A stretch of 64,000 bases of DNA from Desulfofustis sp. PB-SRB1 (GTDB lineage: Bacteria > Desulfobacterota > Desulfobulbia > Desulfobulbales > Desulfocapsaceae): assembly GCA_016722945.1 (NCBI GenBank), contig JAEQMT010000038.1, positions 806,001 through 870,000 on the forward strand. Direction: 5' to 3'. The stretch's first letter is position 1; each line of letters starts with the position of its first letter. Below are positions 26,060 to 34,733 of the stretch, piece by piece. A model generated the notes under the pieces. That model saw only the letters and a list, made by a program, of their open reading frames with translations. It did no database searches and was not told the DNA's origin. Position numbers and translations under genes: made by a program.

Positions 26060-27910
26060 ATGCATAGCATGCGGACAACGTCGAAAGCACTGCGTATATC
26101 GGCGCGCGGTCTGCTTGTTGTCGTCTTTTTATGTTGCTGGAGCAATTTCTGTAGGGCGGATTGGATAAATCTATCTGGTGCTGAAAATTCCCCGACCATT
26201 GCCGAGATATATGTTGAGCGGGACCATGTGAAGGTGAATCTCGAAATATATATTCATGACGTTCCGCTTTTCCGGGAGCTGATACCCAATCGGTTGCTCA
26301 ACGAAACCGCAACCCGCAACAGGCCATCGGATGGGGAGCGAATGAGGAGTTTCTCCACGAAAAAATTAACCATAACCGATGAGAACGGAAAAAAACTCTT
26401 AGCTGATAGTGTTGTGGCCGAACCACGGTTGCGCACGACGCGGCCATCACCACTGGCCGGCATGATTAACCCGGTTACCAAAATGCCGGTTCCCGGCCCG
26501 CCCGAAGACAAACGGGTGCTCTATGTCGAACTGATCTACCCTTTTGGTGGAATACCGCCCGAGACCCTCACGTTCAATCCTCCCATGGATGAAAACGGCA
26601 TACCGAACCCAGCCATCGGCTTCGTCTGTTACCATGAGGGGGTTATGGTCGTTGACTTTCGCCAACTGACTGCTAACGCGACGCTCACGCTTGATTGGGA
26701 TGACCCGTGGTACTCAAGCTTTGCCAGAAAACAATTACAACGACGGCTGCAACCCGGGGTGCGAACCTATCTCTATATTGAGCCCTACGAGGTACGCCAT
26801 GAGATTTTAGTCCGGGTCAAGGATATGATGAGCTGGCTCGAATTTGACTTGCAAGGCAACGATTATATCGAAGAAAACGAGTTTGATCCGGTCCGGCGGA
26901 AAATCGCCGCATTCTTCATGGAACGGGAACGTCTGCTGATTGATGGCAAGCGACTCAAGCCGATCCTTGACCGCACCGCCTACGTGGAATCGTCAATGCT
27001 GCGCAGCCGCTTTATCGAAATACCGGAACGGGTACCGCTCAACACGGCAATGGTCGGGATTATTATCACCTATCTCACCGATGGCATGCCACAAGAGGTC
27101 GAGGCACGCTGGGATCTTTTTTCTGATCGGGTCCAAAAAGTGACCGCCAGCATGATCGATCCGGCCGGCCCGTTCCCCTATGATCTGGAACCGGGGGATA
27201 ATGTCTTGAAATGGACTAATTATCTCAATAACTACATTATTCCCACGGTGGAAAACATCACTGTTGATGAGCGGTATCGCGGCAGACGGATTCCCTTCGT
27301 CAGCCTCATCTGTCTGCTTGCCATGGTACCGGTCGGCTATGGAGTTGTGAGAAGAATCGGCGCACGCCGACCAGTCATCCTGCCGATACTGATGTTGATC
27401 GGCCTGGTGGGGATGGCGGTGGCAGCCTACCCGCTGGGCCACACCCGGGTCGGTGGCGCGCCGCGCGCGACCGGTATGGATGAAAAGGAGCGGGCTCAGC
27501 TTGTTCTCGCCCTTTTGAAAAATGTGTATCGTGCTTTTGACTTTCGTGACGAAGAGGATGTCTACGACAAGCTGGCGGTGAGTGTCAGCGGTGATTTGTT
27601 GACCAATATTTATCTGCAGAGTCGCACATCGCTGGAGATCGAGCAGGCCGGGGGCGCCCAGGCCTCGGTGAAACAGATAGACATTATCGAGACGTCGGCG
27701 CGGGAATCGGAAAAACTCTCCGGTGCTCTCGATGTCCGGGCACAATGGAGCGCCACTGGCACGGTGGGGCATTGGGGCCATGTTCATACCCGCCAGAATC
27801 TGTACGACGCGATTCTCACCATCGCTGTTGAAGACGGGAACTGGAAAATCAACCGCCTTGAAGTTCTCGAAGAAAAACGAGTTGATCCGTTTTCCGGAAA
27901 AACCCGGTAA
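26060..27910 (+). CDS. Exported membrane-anchored protein of unknown function, linked to an ABC export-type cluster
   Basis: Starting at ATG 26060 gives 616 residues with a signal peptide (ISARGLLVVVFLCCWSNFCRADW); starts at 25967 and 26069 are also possible and none has a clear ribosome-binding site. The extracytoplasmic part has a beta-rich domain, then an EF-hand-like loop (DLQGNDYIEENEF near 280). It is followed by two membrane helices (VSLICLLAMVPVGYGVV; VILPILMLIGLVGMAVAAYPLG) and a C-terminal alpha/beta domain of about 140 residues. I do not recognise the family. The ABC ATPase, permease and metal-binding genes follow in the same direction, so it is probably an accessory part of that system. 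Confidence 0.78.
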   Translation: MHSMRTTSKALRISARGLLVVVFLCCWSNFCRADWINLSGAENSPTIAEIYVERDHVKVNLEIYIHDVPLFRELIPNRLLNETATRNRPSDGERMRSFSTKKLTITDENGKKLLADSVVAEPRLRTTRPSPLAGMINPVTKMPVPGPPEDKRVLYVELIYPFGGIPPETLTFNPPMDENGIPNPAIGFVCYHEGVMVVDFRQLTANATLTLDWDDPWYSSFARKQLQRRLQPGVRTYLYIEPYEVRHEILVRVKDMMSWLEFDLQGNDYIEENEFDPVRRKIAAFFMERERLLIDGKRLKPILDRTAYVESSMLRSRFIEIPERVPLNTAMVGIIITYLTDGMPQEVEARWDLFSDRVQKVTASMIDPAGPFPYDLEPGDNVLKWTNYLNNYIIPTVENITVDERYRGRRIPFVSLICLLAMVPVGYGVVRRIGARRPVILPILMLIGLVGMAVAAYPLGHTRVGGAPRATGMDEKERAQLVLALLKNVYRAFDFRDEEDVYDKLAVSVSGDLLTNIYLQSRTSLEIEQAGGAQASVKQIDIIETSARESEKLSGALDVRAQWSATGTVGHWGHVHTRQNLYDAILTIAVEDGNWKINRLEVLEEKRVDPFSGKTR

Positions 27911-28004
27911 GCACGCTCTTGCGATGCCCGCGGTAAAAGGTCTGGAGCCTGACTTTTTTAAAGAGCTGACCATGGTGCAACGACGCATACTGAGGGAAGG
28001 CTCT

Positions 28005-28664
28005 ATGCTACACGTAAAAGATATTTATTTCACCTATCAGCCCGGCTCCTTCAGCTTGCAAATCCCCCACTTTTCCGTCGGCGCCGGGGAAAAAATGGCC
28101 GTTATCGGGCCAAGCGGTTCAGGCAAGACGACATTGCTTAGCCTGGTTGGAGGCATCCTGTCTCCCGACCGCGGAACGATATCAGTTAACAACGTCGAGC
28201 TCAGCACGCTATCCGACACGGCCAGACGAAACTTTCGGATCAGTACCATCGGTTTTATTTTTCAGGACTTCGGCCTGCTCGACTATCTTGATGTTCGGGA
28301 CAATATCCTCCATCCGTATCGCATTACCGGTACCCTTACCCTCACTAAAGATGTCCGCGACCGCTCAGAACTGCTGGCTGAACGGATGGGGATTTCCGAC
28401 AAACTGACCAGACATCCGCCCGAGCTGTCCCATGGGGAAAGACAGCGGGTGGCCATCTGCCGGGCCCTGCTGACCAGGCCGAAGATCATCCTGGCCGATG
28501 AGGCGACCGGCAACCTCGATCCGAAAAATAAGCTCCATATCATGAATCTTCTGTGTGAAAGTGTTGAATTCGAGGATGCCACCTTGCTGGCGGTGACCCA
28601 TGACCAGGAATTACTGGGTCAATTCGATCAGGTGACCGATTTCCAAAACTGGCTTACGGGGTAA
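28005..28664 (+). CDS. ABC transporter ATP-binding protein, LolD/MacB type
   Basis: 219 residues from ATG 28005, supported by GGGAAGG just upstream; longer in-frame extensions overlap the previous gene and lack ABC character. Walker A GPSGSGKTT near 32, Q-loop FIFQDFGLLDYLDVRDNI, signature LSHGERQRVAICRAL, Walker B IILADEATGNLD and the histidine in VTHDQ are all intact. The size and the ATGNLD form match ATPases of LolCDE, MacB and FtsX-type exporters, which work on the outer leaflet and periplasm rather than importing solutes. It pairs with the permease that begins 31 bp downstream. Confidence 0.92.
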   Translation: MLHVKDIYFTYQPGSFSLQIPHFSVGAGEKMAVIGPSGSGKTTLLSLVGGILSPDRGTISVNNVELSTLSDTARRNFRISTIGFIFQDFGLLDYLDVRDNILHPYRITGTLTLTKDVRDRSELLAERMGISDKLTRHPPELSHGERQRVAICRALLTRPKIILADEATGNLDPKNKLHIMNLLCESVEFEDATLLAVTHDQELLGQFDQVTDFQNWLTG

Positions 28665-28695
28665 ATGCCGCCCCGCCGGATGTAACCCAACAACA

Positions 28696-29874
28696 ATGGT
28701 CGATACCTTTTACATAGCCTGGAAGTATATCCGTTACAACAGAGTCAAAAGCGCCATACTGGTGAGCTGTATCACCATCATAGCCGTTCTTCCCCTTACC
28801 CTGGAGGTTCTGCTCAATGAGAGTGAACGGCAGTTGACGCTGAGGGCGGAGTCAAGTCCGTTGCTCATCGGCGCCAAGGGCAGTGCGCTTGATCTGGTAA
28901 TGAATTCGCTCTATTTCACCGACGAAATTCCTGAACCGATCACCATGGCGGCGGCCGGAGAGGTGATGGACAGCGGGCTGGCCGGAGCCATTCCCCTTTA
29001 TATACGCTTTAGCGCGCGTACATTTCCCATCGTCGGAACAACCTTAGACTATTTTGAGTACCGAAACCTTGCCCCTAACAGCGGCGAGTTGTTCACCACT
29101 CTGGGCCAGTGCGTGATCGGCGCTGAGGTTGCCAAAACACTGAAACTTGCCAGTGGCGATTATATCGTCTCGTCCCCTGAAACGCTGTTTGATCTTGCCG
29201 GCGTCTATCCACTCAAAATGAAAATTTCTGGGGTGCTGACACCATCTCGGAGCGCTGACGACCGGGCGGTGTTCGTCGACATTCACACCGCCTGGGTGAT
29301 TGATGGGCTGGGCCATGGTCACACCGATGTTACCACGACAACGGACAACTCGGTCATCCTCAAAAAAGAGGCCCAAAACGTTACCGCAAACGCCAAACTC
29401 ATGCACTATTCGGAAATCACCGAAGACAATATCGATTCATTCCATCTGCATGGTGATCCCGAAGGTTTTCCGCTGACCGCCGTACTTGCCGTGCCCTATG
29501 ACGACAAATCGGGAACGATTCTGCGGGGAAGGTATCTGGAGGCCGACACCTTGTATCAGGCCGTCCGGCCAGCTGAGGTAATCGATGGGCTCATGGCCAC
29601 GATTTTCAGGATACGCACCGTGCTTGACGCGGTCATTGGCGTCGTGGGTGGCTCCACCCTGCTTGCCTTGGTGCTTGTTTTCTCCCTTTCGCTTCGCCTC
29701 AGAGAGCAGGAAATCGATATCGTCTATAAACTCGGATGCAGCCGAGCCACAATCAGCCGCCTGCTCGGCGCCGAAATCGTCCTCATACTGCTGGCCGGCG
29801 CCATCGGCGCGGGCGCGTTTTTGCTGGTGGTGAGCCACTACGATCAACAACTGGTTCGAACGTTACTATTGTAA
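28696..29874 (+). CDS. FtsX/MacB-type ABC permease
   Basis: 392 residues. One N-terminal helix (SAILVSCITIIAVLPLTLEVLL) is followed by a large periplasmic domain of about 260 residues. Two C-terminal helices follow (VIGVVGGSTLLALVLVFSLSL; AEIVLILLAGAIGAGAFLLVV), separated by the cytoplasmic coupling loop REQEIDIVYKLGCSRATISRLLG typical of FtsX proteins. The usual fourth helix is not evident, so the protein may be slightly short at its C-terminus. Such permeases transmit ATP-driven movements to periplasmic partners or extract lipoproteins. The next gene begins 17 bp later. Confidence 0.88.
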   Translation: MVDTFYIAWKYIRYNRVKSAILVSCITIIAVLPLTLEVLLNESERQLTLRAESSPLLIGAKGSALDLVMNSLYFTDEIPEPITMAAAGEVMDSGLAGAIPLYIRFSARTFPIVGTTLDYFEYRNLAPNSGELFTTLGQCVIGAEVAKTLKLASGDYIVSSPETLFDLAGVYPLKMKISGVLTPSRSADDRAVFVDIHTAWVIDGLGHGHTDVTTTTDNSVILKKEAQNVTANAKLMHYSEITEDNIDSFHLHGDPEGFPLTAVLAVPYDDKSGTILRGRYLEADTLYQAVRPAEVIDGLMATIFRIRTVLDAVIGVVGGSTLLALVLVFSLSLRLREQEIDIVYKLGCSRATISRLLGAEIVLILLAGAIGAGAFLLVVSHYDQQLVRTLLL

Positions 29875-29891
29875 AAAAAAGGAGGTTCCAG

Positions 29892-30773
29892 ATGAGATTT
29901 ATTGTACCGATAGTACTCTTGATTGCTGGTTTTTCGACGATGGCTCATGGAGAAACGGCGCTCAATGTTTACGCCGTAAATTATCCGCTTGCCTATTTCG
30001 CCGAGCGCATCGGCACTCCTCATGTGGCGGTCACATTTCCAGCGCCACCCGATACCGATCCGGCCTTTTGGAGCCCTGATCAGGACACGATCCGCCAATA
30101 TCAACAGGCTGATCTGATCCTGTTAAACGGAGCCGGCTATGCCAAATGGACACAAAAAGTCAGTCTGCCCATGTTGCGCACCGTTGACACCTCACGTCGG
30201 TTTCGCGATACCCTGATCAATATCGAGGACAGCGTCACCCATAGCCACGGCCCGGAAGGCGACCACTCCCATGGCGATATTGCCTTTACCACCTGGCTTG
30301 ATTTTTCGCAGGCGGCACAGCAGGCTGAAGAGATCCTTGTGGCATTTATCAAGAAACGGCCACAACACAAAGAGGTGTTCACCCAGAATTATGAGGCGCT
30401 TGCTCAGGACTTGATGGATCTGGATGAACAGATGCTTGAGGTGGGAAAGCGGCTGGACGGCATCGCCCTGTTCGCCTCCCACCCTATTTACCATTACCTG
30501 GCCAGGCGTTACCTTCTGAACCTGGAAATGGTGACCTGGGAACCCGATGTCAGCCCATCAGATGCACAATGGCATCACCTCACAGAGCTTCACCGGGATC
30601 ATCCGGCCAAGTGGATGATATGGGAGGGTGAACCGCTTGCATCTTCGGCGCGGCGCCTGGAAGAAATGAATATCACCGGTCTGGTTTTCTCACCCTGTTT
30701 TTCAACCCCAACATCGGGCGACTTTATCACCGTAATGAAAGAAAATATCGCCCACCTGGAAGGTATCCTCTAG
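29892..30773 (+). CDS. ZnuA-like periplasmic metal-binding protein
   Basis: 293 residues from ATG 29892 (GGAGG at optimal spacing) with signal peptide IVPIVLLIAGFSTMAHG. The fold markers are YPLAYFAERIG near the start, a short His-rich loop HSHGPEGDHSHG near 115, WLDFSQAAQQAEEI and ASHPIYHYLARRY, as in cluster A-I zinc and manganese binding proteins. The canonical ZnuBC-type permease is absent; instead an FtsX-type ABC pair precedes it, which is unusual for this binding-protein family. Zinc binding in the periplasm is likely; whether it delivers zinc or senses it is unknown. Its stop codon TAG lies inside the CTAG end of a repeat element. Confidence 0.85.
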   Translation: MRFIVPIVLLIAGFSTMAHGETALNVYAVNYPLAYFAERIGTPHVAVTFPAPPDTDPAFWSPDQDTIRQYQQADLILLNGAGYAKWTQKVSLPMLRTVDTSRRFRDTLINIEDSVTHSHGPEGDHSHGDIAFTTWLDFSQAAQQAEEILVAFIKKRPQHKEVFTQNYEALAQDLMDLDEQMLEVGKRLDGIALFASHPIYHYLARRYLLNLEMVTWEPDVSPSDAQWHHLTELHRDHPAKWMIWEGEPLASSARRLEEMNITGLVFSPCFSTPTSGDFITVMKENIAHLEGIL

Positions 30774-30936
30774 TGTAATGTCAAGTTTCAGATGTTCTAA
30801 CATTGCGCCGTAATTTTGGTTTCCCGCAAGGCGTGAAAGAGGGCGCATAGCATCGCTATGTAACCGACTGAGCTTTGATGTCGGGAAGCCAAAAGGACAA
30901 GCAAGATTGAACAGATGAGGCTTGACAGGGCACTAG
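30770..30936. mobile_element. 167-bp MITE-like element with 35-bp imperfect terminal inverted repeats
   Basis: The element runs from CTAGTGTAATGTCAAG to CTTGACAGGGCACTAG; the two ends match over about 35 bp when one is reversed (CTAGTG, TGTCAAG, TCA, TGTTC and TTG blocks conserved). A second, inner inverted repeat is TTTTGGTTTCCCG with CGGGAAGCCAAAA. No protein is encoded. The CTAG termini suggest insertion at or creation of a TA or CTAG site. Confidence 0.75.
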
Positions 30937-30939
30937 TAG

Positions 30940-31158
30940 GATGAGATCGTAAAGCTCGTAAAGGCCCGCCCATGGCGCCACAGGGCGCCATCCTGAAAGA
31001 AACGAACTCGATGGTGTATCGATTTCGCACCAATCTTGCCTATCTTTCTATGGATGCCCAAAAGGCCTTTCGGGAAGTGGTGGTCGTTTTGACCCCGCAG
31101 GCCGCTGTGAGGCCAAAACGATCCCTTGAGCCGGAGAGCGACGTTATTACGACGCCAT
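30940..31158. mobile_element. 219-bp inverted-repeat element, second family (E1)
   Basis: It starts GATGAGATCGTAAAGC and ends TTATTACGACGCCAT, whose reverse complement gives ATGGCGTCGTAATAA, the same terminal motif as the 133-bp family. Inside is GTGGTCGTTTTGACCCCGCAG followed by CAAAACGATCCC, shared with the element at 49160-49319. No gene. Confidence 0.6.
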
Positions 31159-31165
31159 TATCCGT

Positions 31166-31298
31166 GATGAACTCGTAAAAACCTCAAAATTGCTTGCTAC
31201 CGTCATTTCCGCGAAAGCGGGAATCCAGTGATTCCAATTAATTATAAATGTCAGGTCAACTCCGTTATGACTGGTATATGGGTTTTTACGAAAGCATC
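31166..31298. mobile_element. Full 133-bp inverted-repeat element (R3)
   Basis: Ends are GATGAACTCGTAAAAACC and the reverse complement of GATGCTTTCGTAAAAACC, an 18-bp terminal repeat with three free positions. The centre has the short hairpin CCGCGAAAGCGGGAATCCAG. It is one of four copies (with 37686, 39675, 49021) that are exactly 133 bp between the same end points. Confidence 0.88.
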
Positions 31299-31476
31299 AT
31301 CCGTGAGAAATAACCATTTCGGCCATCATCCTCGTTGTTCAAGAAAACACTTTTTCCTATTACACACTCCCAAGTTGTGGTAAACTTCTCTTCCCTGATG
31401 GTGAACGAATATTCTCATTTTTCAAGGTTGTCTTGAGCAAAAATAACGCTGTTTTTATCTTCGTATCGTCACCTGT

Positions 31477-33765
31477 ATGTTCAGGCCGCTGAGTAATTCG
31501 GCAAAATCTATGCACCTTCGGGTGGTCATTTTTGCGTGTGCGACAGTCCTCATGTTGCATAATCTCCCTGCCCTGGGATCAGCGCAAGACAGGCAAAAAA
31601 CGGCTCTCATTGTCTATTCCTTAGGCCATATGTACCCGGTGATGGCAACCTGGGATCGCACTATCTGGTCGGTGTTCAGGGCCCAGCACGATGTAAACGT
31701 TACAGTCTACACCGAAAACCTCGATCTCACCCGCTATCACGATGGGGAATATATTCAAAAAACCATTGACAGTCTGCGCTTTAGATACGCAGAATCAGAA
31801 CCGGATCTGATTATCGCGGTTTTTGAACCCGCCGTTGACTTTGTCCTGGCACACAGGCAAACGCTCTTTGCGGATGTGCCGATCGTCTTTGGCGGCATCG
31901 AACGACCACCTGGTGAAACTGTAGATCTTGCCCGCGATACCACGGGGGTTTTTCAGGACAGCAGCGCCTATGGCAAAACACTTGAACTTGCCCTGACCCT
32001 GCACCCCGGCACCCGTCAGGTAGTCATTATCGGGGGGGCGGGATTTGTCGAGCAATCATGGCTGGCGCAGGGCCGAAAAACCTTTGCGGGATACGAAGAC
32101 CGTGTCCAATTTACCTATATGGTTGGACTTTCGCTCGCTGACATCCAGAAGAGAGTCGCCACAATTGCTCCTGACTCGGTGGTCTTGTCTTTCCCTATCA
32201 CTGAGGATAGTACGGGCAAATCGATTATCTCTCGTGATGCAATCAGCCAGATTGCAAAGATTTCCAAGGCGCCCGTTTACAGTTTTTATCCCGGACCCTT
32301 GAGCAAGGGTGTTGTGGGCGGATACATAAAGGATTTTTCCCAACAGGCGAAGACAACCGCTGAAATGGGTCTGGCCGTTTTACGGGGAACTCCAGTTGAA
32401 GATATACCACCGGTTCAAAACAATGATTTGCGCTATATCTTTGATTGGCGACAACTCAAACGGTTCTCCATTGCCGCGGACAGGCTGCCTCCGGGAAGTA
32501 TTGTCAAATTTCAAGAACTCACCATCTGGGACAGATACAAGATCCAGATTATCGGGGGGCTGGTGGTAATTGTATTGCAGGGGATCATTATCCTCTATCT
32601 GCTCTATCAGCGCAGGGTCCGTCTGCGAGCAGAACAACGGGTGCTGGCGGCGGAGCTCAAATACAGAACCGTGGCCGATCACACATTTGACTGGGAATAC
32701 TGGCAAAAACCAGACGGTTCACTGCCCTATGTCTCTCCCTCCTGCGAACGTATCAGCGGCTATAGGGCCGAGGATTTCATGAAAATGCCCTCATTGCTCC
32801 AGCAGATCATTGTCAATGAGGACAAAAAAATCTGGACCGATCACCGTTGCACCACTCGAGATGAACCGAAATCAGCGGAGATTCAATTTCGCATTCACCG
32901 ACAAGATGGTGAGATTCGCTGGATCGAACATGTCTGCCAACCGGTATTTGACGCCCAGGGGAATAACCATGGTGTACGAGCCAGCAATCGTGATGTCTCG
33001 CAACGAGAATTCTATAAATCTGAAACCCGCCAACTTCAATCAGAATTGGCCCACATGGACCGAGTTGTCACAATCAGCGCTCTAAGCTCGGCCCTGGCTC
33101 ACGAAATCAACCAACCGCTTGCCGCAATGCGAAGCTACGGCCAGGCGGCCCTGCGTTTCTTGGCTCAAGACCCCCCTCACTACCAGAGCATCGAGAGATC
33201 CTTGCATGGTATTGTCAGGCTCAACAAGAGGGCCGCGGCAGTGGTCAAGCGGCTCCGGGATTTGGTGAGAAAAGGTGAGGTGCACCAGGAGAGGCTTGAG
33301 ATGAACGCGCTCATCGATGAGGTAATCAGTCTCATCAACAGCGAAATAGTTCAACGAGAACTGCTGGTCAGCCAGGATCTGGATCCGAACGAATTACCGT
33401 TTCATGGCGACTCTATCCAGATTCAGCAGGTGATGCTTAACCTGCTGACCAACGCCTGGGATGCAATCGCTGATCAACCGGTTCCGAAGCGGATCATCAC
33501 CGTCTCCACCAGAGCCGAGAATTCCAAAACCATTATCGTCTCGGTGGCGGATTCGGGAGGGGGCATTCCCGCTGAAAGGCGAGAGGATGTTTTTGCCCCT
33601 TTTTATACAACGAAACCCAAAGGAGTAGGCCTTGGACTCGCCATCTGCAAATCGATCATCCAGTCCCATGGCGGAACCATCTGGGCGGCTGACAACCCGG
33701 AAGGGGGTACTATATTTTCTTTTGCCCTACCGACTGGCAATCAGATTAACCAGCAGCAACCATGA
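31477..33765 (+). CDS. Hybrid-input sensor histidine kinase with periplasmic ABC-substrate-binding-like domain
   Basis: 762 residues; ATG 31510 is an alternative start and gives a cleaner signal helix (LRVVIFACATVLMLHNLPALGSA). Residues about 40-340 look like the periplasmic ABC_sub_bind domain (TALIVYSLGHMYPVMATWDR... DLIIAVFEPAVDFVL... VFGGIERPP). A membrane helix (IQIIGGLVVIVLQGIIILYLLYQ) follows near 365, a PAS domain near 400-510, and then the kinase. The kinase has H-box ALAHEINQPLAAM, N-box LLTNAWDAI and glycine boxes DSGGGIP and GVGLGLAICKSII. The partner regulator starts 67 bp downstream. The sensor domain implies detection of a small periplasmic solute. Confidence 0.9.
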   Translation: MFRPLSNSAKSMHLRVVIFACATVLMLHNLPALGSAQDRQKTALIVYSLGHMYPVMATWDRTIWSVFRAQHDVNVTVYTENLDLTRYHDGEYIQKTIDSLRFRYAESEPDLIIAVFEPAVDFVLAHRQTLFADVPIVFGGIERPPGETVDLARDTTGVFQDSSAYGKTLELALTLHPGTRQVVIIGGAGFVEQSWLAQGRKTFAGYEDRVQFTYMVGLSLADIQKRVATIAPDSVVLSFPITEDSTGKSIISRDAISQIAKISKAPVYSFYPGPLSKGVVGGYIKDFSQQAKTTAEMGLAVLRGTPVEDIPPVQNNDLRYIFDWRQLKRFSIAADRLPPGSIVKFQELTIWDRYKIQIIGGLVVIVLQGIIILYLLYQRRVRLRAEQRVLAAELKYRTVADHTFDWEYWQKPDGSLPYVSPSCERISGYRAEDFMKMPSLLQQIIVNEDKKIWTDHRCTTRDEPKSAEIQFRIHRQDGEIRWIEHVCQPVFDAQGNNHGVRASNRDVSQREFYKSETRQLQSELAHMDRVVTISALSSALAHEINQPLAAMRSYGQAALRFLAQDPPHYQSIERSLHGIVRLNKRAAAVVKRLRDLVRKGEVHQERLEMNALIDEVISLINSEIVQRELLVSQDLDPNELPFHGDSIQIQQVMLNLLTNAWDAIADQPVPKRIITVSTRAENSKTIIVSVADSGGGIPAERREDVFAPFYTTKPKGVGLGLAICKSIIQSHGGTIWAADNPEGGTIFSFALPTGNQINQQQP

Positions 33766-33832
33766 GCGATAGCCGTTTCGGCCCAGTACTTGGTTGGTTA
33801 AAGAATTCTATTTTGTTTTACCAGAGCGAGAT

Positions 33833-34468
33833 ATGGCGGAATCGATCTCCACCGTGTTTGTCATTGACGACGACTATGAAATCAGAGAGTCCCTCCGTCT
33901 ATTGTTGGATTCAGCGGGGTACCGGGTCAAAACATTTGGTTCGGCCGAAGAGTTCCTTGAGTCGGACCAGCGCACGTCGGAATCCGCCTGCATTGTTTTG
34001 GATGTTGAGCTGGCGGGTCTCAACGGCCTCGAGTTACAAAGAGAATTAACGACAAAGAATCACCCTATGAAGGTGGTTTTCATCACCGGTCACGGCGATA
34101 TTCCCATGAGTGTGCGGGCGATGAAACATGGTGCGGTCGATTTTCTCTGCAAACCTTTTGATGACGATGCACTGCTGGATGCCATAGAAGAGGCGCTCAT
34201 GAAAAATTCCATGGCCCGTGAACATTGCCGGGAAAAAAACATCATTCAGCGCAGGCTCGATCTGCTGACGGCACGGGAAAGCGAAATTCTCCGCTATGTC
34301 ATCGCCGGGATGTTGAACAAACAGATCGCCGATGCGCTAAACATTTCCGAGCGCACGGTAAAAGCACATCGTAAACAGGTACTAAAAAAGATGGAGGTCG
34401 ACTCCATTGCCGAGCTGGTCAGACTGACTGAAAAAGTCGGTATTAAGCCGGTGAATGTCTTACCGTAA
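33833..34468 (+). CDS. FixJ/LuxR-family response regulator
   Basis: 211 residues from ATG 33833; an upstream in-frame start at 33794 adds residues unlike a receiver. The receiver has VIDDD, the phosphorylated aspartate in IVLDVELAGLNG, the threonine in FITGHGD and the lysine in FLCKPFDDD. The C-terminal LuxR HTH reads LTARESEILRYVIAGMLNKQIADALNISERTVKAHRKQVLKKM. It forms a two-component pair with the kinase gene just upstream. A tandem 15-bp repeat about 70 bp after its stop and about 170 bp before the third MBL hydrolase gene is a likely target. Confidence 0.92.
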   Translation: MAESISTVFVIDDDYEIRESLRLLLDSAGYRVKTFGSAEEFLESDQRTSESACIVLDVELAGLNGLELQRELTTKNHPMKVVFITGHGDIPMSVRAMKHGAVDFLCKPFDDDALLDAIEEALMKNSMAREHCREKNIIQRRLDLLTARESEILRYVIAGMLNKQIADALNISERTVKAHRKQVLKKMEVDSIAELVRLTEKVGIKPVNVLP

Positions 34469-34536
34469 CTTCCCTGCCTCCCGGCAGATTTCACCAGTAT
34501 ATCATCCCTCCCCCCTTTTCCCCTTCGTGGCCATAT

Positions 34537-34566
34537 TGCCCTAAAGTGCAATGCCCTAAGAGGCAA
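34537..34566. promoter_or_regulatory. Tandem 15-bp repeat, candidate operator for the LuxR-type regulator
   Basis: TGCCCTAAAGTGCAA (34537-34551) is directly followed by TGCCCTAAGAGGCAA (34552-34566), 12 of 15 positions equal. TATAAA at 34591-34596 is a plausible -10 element, which would put the repeat against the -35 position, as for an activator touching RNA polymerase. Confidence 0.5.
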
Positions 34567-34733
34567 TAGATTTTTTCTTCTTTGTTGCTATATAAATCTA
34601 ATTGTAGCGCTCGGTTCGTTCCTTACATGGTCAGCTTGTAGGGATGGTGCCTTCAATAAAGTCAAGCCATAGGTAACGTCGTTGTTCACCATGAGGACGA
34701 TGACGCCGGAACTCTACATGAAGGAGAAAAATC

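Noticed and set aside
26993..27988. 331-codon open frame opposite the end of the unknown anchored protein
   Set aside because: His- and Asp-rich sequence without domain character; the plus strand has membrane helices and continues into an operon.
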